The translations under genes and the position numbers were made by a program. A stretch of DNA of 64,000 nt from Spirosoma spitsbergense DSM 19989 (GTDB lineage: Bacteria > Bacteroidota > Bacteroidia > Cytophagales > Spirosomataceae), in the NCBI RefSeq assembly GCF_000374085.1, contig NZ_KB893545.1:1-64000 (forward strand). Reading direction: 5' to 3'. Below are positions 60,864 through 64,000 of the stretch, piece after piece; within the stretch, counting starts at the first letter, position 1, and the number at the start of each line of letters is the position of its first letter. The notes below the pieces were generated by a model. That model did no database searches. It was not told the DNA's origin and worked only from the letters and a program-made list of their open reading frames with translations.

Positions 60864-61532
60864 ATGGAGACGCTCGAAAAAATTCGTAAAGCTTATACAG
60901 AGTACGTACTTGAAAACGGAAAACAACCCACGTCTATTTTTCAGTTTGCCAAAAAACTGAAAATGGCCGAAGCGGATTTTTACACCCATTATGCCTCTTT
61001 CGAGGCCATTGAAGCCGACATATGGCTGACGTTTTTTACGGAAGCCATGGCCACTGTGGAAGCCGATGAAACCTACCAGGGTTATTCCGTTCGGGAGAAG
61101 TTGCTGGCTTTCTATTACACCTGGATTGAGCTGCTAAAGGCGCAACGGAGTTTTGTCGTATACAGCTTTGGTCAGCTGCGGGAAGCGCAGTTAAACCGCC
61201 GGTCGCAGGGGCTGGGTCGGATGGCGCAGTCATCGTCTAAAGTGATGAGCCTGTTCAAGGAATCATTCTTCGATTATGCCCGCGATTTGCTGGCCGAGGG
61301 GCGCGAAAGTAAAGAAGTGGAACCCCGCCCGTTTGTAACCGACCGTTACCCGAATGCGCTCTGGGGACAGACGCTCTATCTGCTTGATTTCTGGGTGCGC
61401 GATGTCAGTAAGAACTTCGAAAAAACGGACTCCGCCATCGAGAAGTCAGTCAATACTACCTTCGACCTCATTGGCCGGTCGCCCTTGGATACCCTGTTCG
61501 ACTTCGCCAAATTTATGTACCAAAATAAATGA
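60864..61532 (+). CDS. TetR-like transcriptional regulator
   Basis: 222 residues. The N-terminal helix-turn-helix is a weak but recognisable TetR type: KIRKAYTEYVLENGKQPTSI, FQFAKKLKMAEADFYTHYAS, FEAIEADIWLTFFTEAMATV. The rest is all-helical, as in TetR ligand-binding domains (FYYTWIELLKAQRSFVVYSF, GQTLYLLDFWVRDVSKNFEK). The gap to the following AarF/UbiB kinase gene is 52 bp and filled by a hairpin repeat. The constant pairing of a regulator with the kinase would suggest that it controls it. The ligand is unknown. Confidence 0.82.
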   Translation: METLEKIRKAYTEYVLENGKQPTSIFQFAKKLKMAEADFYTHYASFEAIEADIWLTFFTEAMATVEADETYQGYSVREKLLAFYYTWIELLKAQRSFVVYSFGQLREAQLNRRSQGLGRMAQSSSKVMSLFKESFFDYARDLLAEGRESKEVEPRPFVTDRYPNALWGQTLYLLDFWVRDVSKNFEKTDSAIEKSVNTTFDLIGRSPLDTLFDFAKFMYQNK

Positions 61533-61579
61533 GTGAATGACATTCGTCAACTATTCACTCATTCGCTCTTTCACTCATC
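61530..61579. repeat. GAATGAGT-type intergenic hairpin repeat, locus 3
   Basis: TGAGTGAATGACATTCG and the following CTATTCACTCATTCGCTCTT carry the same degenerate 8-mers as the repeats at 28381-28456 and 29335-29396, starting exactly at the TetR stop codon. Confidence 0.65.
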
Positions 61580-61584
61580 AACAA

Positions 61585-62910
61585 ATGAAAAGTCAAACGT
61601 CCGTTCCTACCACCAAAGTTGCCCGTGCCAGTCAGTTTATGAAAGCAGGTGTGAAGGTAGGTGGAAATTATATCAAGCATTACAGCAAAAAACTGATTGA
61701 CCCCAGTTTATCGAAGGATGAACTACACAAAGACAATGCCGCTGATATTTACGATGCCTTGAGCGAACTGAAAGGATCGGCCCTCAAAATGGCGCAGATG
61801 CTGAGTATGGACCGGGGACTGCTGCCCGTTGCCTACTCCGATAAATTTACGATGGCCCAGTACTCGGCCCCTCCGCTGTCGGGGCCGCTGGTTGTCAAAA
61901 CGTTCCGGACTCATTTTGGTAAATCACCCTCGGAGTTGTTCGATAAGTTCGATATCGAAGCGGTTAACGCGGCTAGTATCGGGCAGGTGCACCTGGCCTG
62001 GAAAGACGGAAAAAAACTAGCCGTAAAAGTGCAGTATCCCGGCGTGGCCGACGCCGTTAGTTCGGATTTGAGGATCGCCAAGCCGCTGGCCGTTCGGTTG
62101 CTAAACCTGAACGAGCGCGATATTGACCGGTATATGGGGGAGGTAGAATCCAAACTGCTGGAGGAAACCGACTACGAACTGGAGTTGAAGCGTTCGATTG
62201 AAATTTCGGAAGCCTGCGCCCACATTGCGGATCTGGTATTCCCGAAATACTACCCGGCACTTTCCTCGAAGCGTATCCTGACGATGGACTGGCTCGACGG
62301 TATGCACCTGAAAGAGTTCCTGAAAACAAACCCATCGCAAGCCGTCCGCGACCAGATTGGGCAGGCGTTGTGGGATTTTTATGATTTTCAGATCCACACG
62401 CTTCGGCAGGTTCACGCCGATCCGCACCCCGGTAATTTTCTGATGCGGGCCGATGGAACGATGGGCGTTATCGACTTCGGTTGCGTGAAGGTGATTCCTG
62501 ATTTTTACTACGACAATTACTTCCGGCTCGTTAACCCCGATACGCTGGAAGACCCGGCGCTGACGGAAGAAATTTTCAATAACCTGGAGTTTTTGACCGA
62601 TGACGATTCGCCGAAGGAGCGCGTCTTTTTCTCGAATCTGTTCAAAGAGATGACCCTTATGCTCTCCGAGCCATTTGCCGTGGAGGCATTCGACTTCGGC
62701 GACGATTCGTACTTCGCTAAAGTGTACGCTTTTGCCGAAGGCCTGGCTGGTGTGCAGGAGTTGAAAAACTCGAAAGTAGCCCGTGGTTCGCAGGATGGAC
62801 TATATGTGAACCGGACCTATTACGGCCTCTACGCCATGTTGAATGAACTGAAAGCAAAAGTAGTTACGACCAAGCCCGAGTGGCTGCGCTCCAAAAAGGT
62901 GCTCGTATAA
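61585..62910 (+). CDS. AarF/ABC1/UbiB family atypical kinase
   Basis: 441 residues from the ATG at 61585. The longer frame is repeat-encoded. The ABC1/ADCK signature regions are present: ALKMAQMLSMDRGLLPVAYS (KxGQ-like), AASIGQVHLAWKDGKKLAVK, VQYPGVADAVSSDL with the ATP-site Lys in KLAVKVQYPG, the catalytic VHADPHPGNFLMRADG and the metal-binding MGVIDFGCVK. No C-terminal membrane anchors typical of UbiB are evident, so it may be a soluble relative. Such proteins support quinone or lipid metabolism through small-molecule phosphorylation or ATPase activity. Downstream of a TetR-like regulator; a 16-bp stem terminator follows. Confidence 0.9.
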   Translation: MKSQTSVPTTKVARASQFMKAGVKVGGNYIKHYSKKLIDPSLSKDELHKDNAADIYDALSELKGSALKMAQMLSMDRGLLPVAYSDKFTMAQYSAPPLSGPLVVKTFRTHFGKSPSELFDKFDIEAVNAASIGQVHLAWKDGKKLAVKVQYPGVADAVSSDLRIAKPLAVRLLNLNERDIDRYMGEVESKLLEETDYELELKRSIEISEACAHIADLVFPKYYPALSSKRILTMDWLDGMHLKEFLKTNPSQAVRDQIGQALWDFYDFQIHTLRQVHADPHPGNFLMRADGTMGVIDFGCVKVIPDFYYDNYFRLVNPDTLEDPALTEEIFNNLEFLTDDDSPKERVFFSNLFKEMTLMLSEPFAVEAFDFGDDSYFAKVYAFAEGLAGVQELKNSKVARGSQDGLYVNRTYYGLYAMLNELKAKVVTTKPEWLRSKKVLV

Positions 62911-62948
62911 ACATACGGCCAGCCAGAAATAAGATACATTGCCCTGAA

Positions 62949-62986
62949 ACTGCCCGGTAACCTGCTCCAACAGGTTACCGGGCAGT
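62949..62986 (+). terminator. 16-bp stem terminator of the AarF/UbiB gene
   Basis: ACTGCCCGGTAACCTG at 62949-62964 pairs exactly with 62971-62986 with a six-base loop. Confidence 0.85.
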
Positions 62987-63507
62987 GCTGTTTTCAGGCA
63001 CCGTAGTAGTAACTCCAGCTCTATACATTACCCCGCTACCCTGTCGGCACATCCCCCTTATTGGCAGAGTTAATCAGCGAATGAGTGGGGATGCGCCTAT
63101 CAGGTAAAAGTTGACCGGTAAATAAACGATTGATAATCAGAGTTATTAATTGCCCTACTTTCAAATCGCGGGAAATTTATTGGTACGATTGCCTGAGGCA
63201 TCGTGGAGATTTGTCGTATCCATTCCAGACAGAAATGTACGGCTGACAGTCAGCAAAAGGGGCGGTATGACCCGTCTGCAGACGAGTGAAGTATATACGA
63301 TCATGGTACTCCACGGATGCGGCTGGAGTCGAACGGTTTGTCAGGAATGGTGTGCTTACCATCAATCTATTTTTAACCTCTACTTTTTATCAATCATGAA
63401 AAATCAACATGAACACCAAATGGCGTTTCCGAGGGCACAAGGAATGTCAGCTAAGGCTCGTGCCTGGAATCTGTAAAATACTAACTATCCTCAAAACCAA
63501 TAAACGA
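62987..63507. other. Intergenic stretch without a recognised gene
   Basis: About 520 bp. A 108-codon plus-strand frame begins at a non-ATG codon near 63150, has no recognisable features and is not supported. The promoter of the next gene probably lies here. Confidence 0.4.
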
Positions 63508-64000
63508 ATGCCAACTACCAGGAAAACCCCAAAACCAACCGGTGGCGACGAGCCGGTAACCAATCAACTGGAAGAAGCAGCTGCCGTCACTACGAAGAAA
63601 ACGCAGCCCCCTTCCGAAGGCGTCGATCCAAAAACGCAGCCTGCCACCAGCAGTGGTATTGAATCTGTTGACGGGTTCACGTTGCAGGAAGTAACCCAGG
63701 AGTCGATGGCCGAATCATTTATGGCTACGGCGGCAGACTTCACGGTACTACGCGATATTGGCGAAGCCTCGTTTGGCCCCCCGCCGGATGAAACAGTAGA
63801 AACGGTACATGGTCCCGATAACCGGATACAGATAACAAGTACCAGCATTTATCCCTGGCGGGCGATTGCCTCATTGCTGATTACAGCCGCCGATAACTCC
63901 ATGTGGATTGGAACGGGCTGGTTTATTGGCCCCCATACACTCATGACCGCCGGCCACGTTGTGTTTATTAAAAATAGTGGCGTACCTGGTCGGGACGGCT
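63508..64000 (+). CDS. Trypsin-like serine protease, N-terminal part (cut by window end)
   Basis: 164 complete codons from the ATG at 63508 run off the window. A long low-complexity, Thr/Pro/Glu-rich leader (about 110 residues, without an obvious signal peptide) precedes the protease fold: YPWRAIASLLITAADNSMWI, then GTGWFIGPHTLMTAGHVVFI. The sequence GTGWFIGPHTLMTAGHV contains the catalytic His (TAGH) of V8/glutamyl-endopeptidase-like enzymes. The Asp and Ser of the triad lie beyond the window. An atypical, signal-less leader may indicate another export route or an intracellular or effector-like protein. Confidence 0.82.
   Translation, partial: MPTTRKTPKPTGGDEPVTNQLEEAAAVTTKKTQPPSEGVDPKTQPATSSGIESVDGFTLQEVTQESMAESFMATAADFTVLRDIGEASFGPPPDETVETVHGPDNRIQITSTSIYPWRAIASLLITAADNSMWIGTGWFIGPHTLMTAGHVVFIKNSGVPGRDG

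Noticed and set aside
63150-63476. 108-codon plus-strand frame before the protease gene
   Set aside because: It begins at a non-ATG codon, and has mixed composition and no recognisable feature.

Overview
The window looks like chromosome of a Cytophagales bacterium (Bacteroidota), most like Spirosoma or a close relative; this is inferred from gene content and was not searched. The supporting signs are type IX secretion C-terminal sorting tails on three secreted proteins, a head-GIN remnant, UMF1 and DUF2339/DUF3999 genes, few Shine-Dalgarno sequences, Bacteroidota promoters (TTTG and TAnnTTTG), and many strong hairpin terminators sitting on or just after stop codons.

Layout. 1-5.9 kb is a scrap-yard: an IS4-like transposase end, a frameshifted and truncated isocitrate dehydrogenase beside an intact LysR regulator, an IS30 remnant, a TolB-like beta-propeller protein, a PepSY-like fragment, a TnpR-like remnant and two related decayed elements. 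5.9-9.5 kb is an arsenic resistance island: arsC is divergent from arsR, a shrunken metallophosphoesterase ORF, arsO and acr3, with a pair of inverted 17-bp sites between arsC and arsR. 9.7-16 kb holds an SDR epimerase, an IS5-like remnant, a GH43 hydrolase, a head-GIN remnant, small unknown genes and an M13 peptidase. 16.3-24.5 kb holds a 1,715-residue secreted repeat protein and a four-PAS histidine kinase.

24.5-27 kb: a two-gene AAA ATPase plus DUF4276 (TOPRIM-like) pair, of the type found in anti-phage systems, lies between a degenerate tRNA-Val copy and an intact tRNA-Val(GAC), as if it had been inserted at the 3' end of the tRNA. 27-38.8 kb is mostly housekeeping or envelope genes: UMF1 transporter, alpha/beta hydrolase, lipoprotein, secreted T9SS protein, DUF255 thioredoxin-like protein, YjbQ, DUF3999/DUF2339. 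39-46 kb: alaA, a LOG-family protein, an MFS remnant, a Crp/Fnr regulator, a quinone oxidoreductase and an Rrf2 regulator whose two upstream regions share one dyad.

47.8-51.4 kb is a three-gene operon (ribokinase, exported ADP-ribosylglycohydrolase-like protein, sugar permease) with a textbook Bacteroidota promoter. It may serve salvage of ribose from ADP-ribose-like or nucleoside-like compounds. 51.6-64 kb: dnaB interrupted in its P-loop by a 347-residue intein with a LAGLIDADG endonuclease, then phoH, a secreted M43 metalloprotease, a GNAT enzyme, comEC, two small secreted proteins, a TetR-like regulator with an AarF/UbiB kinase, and the start of a trypsin-like protease cut by the window end.
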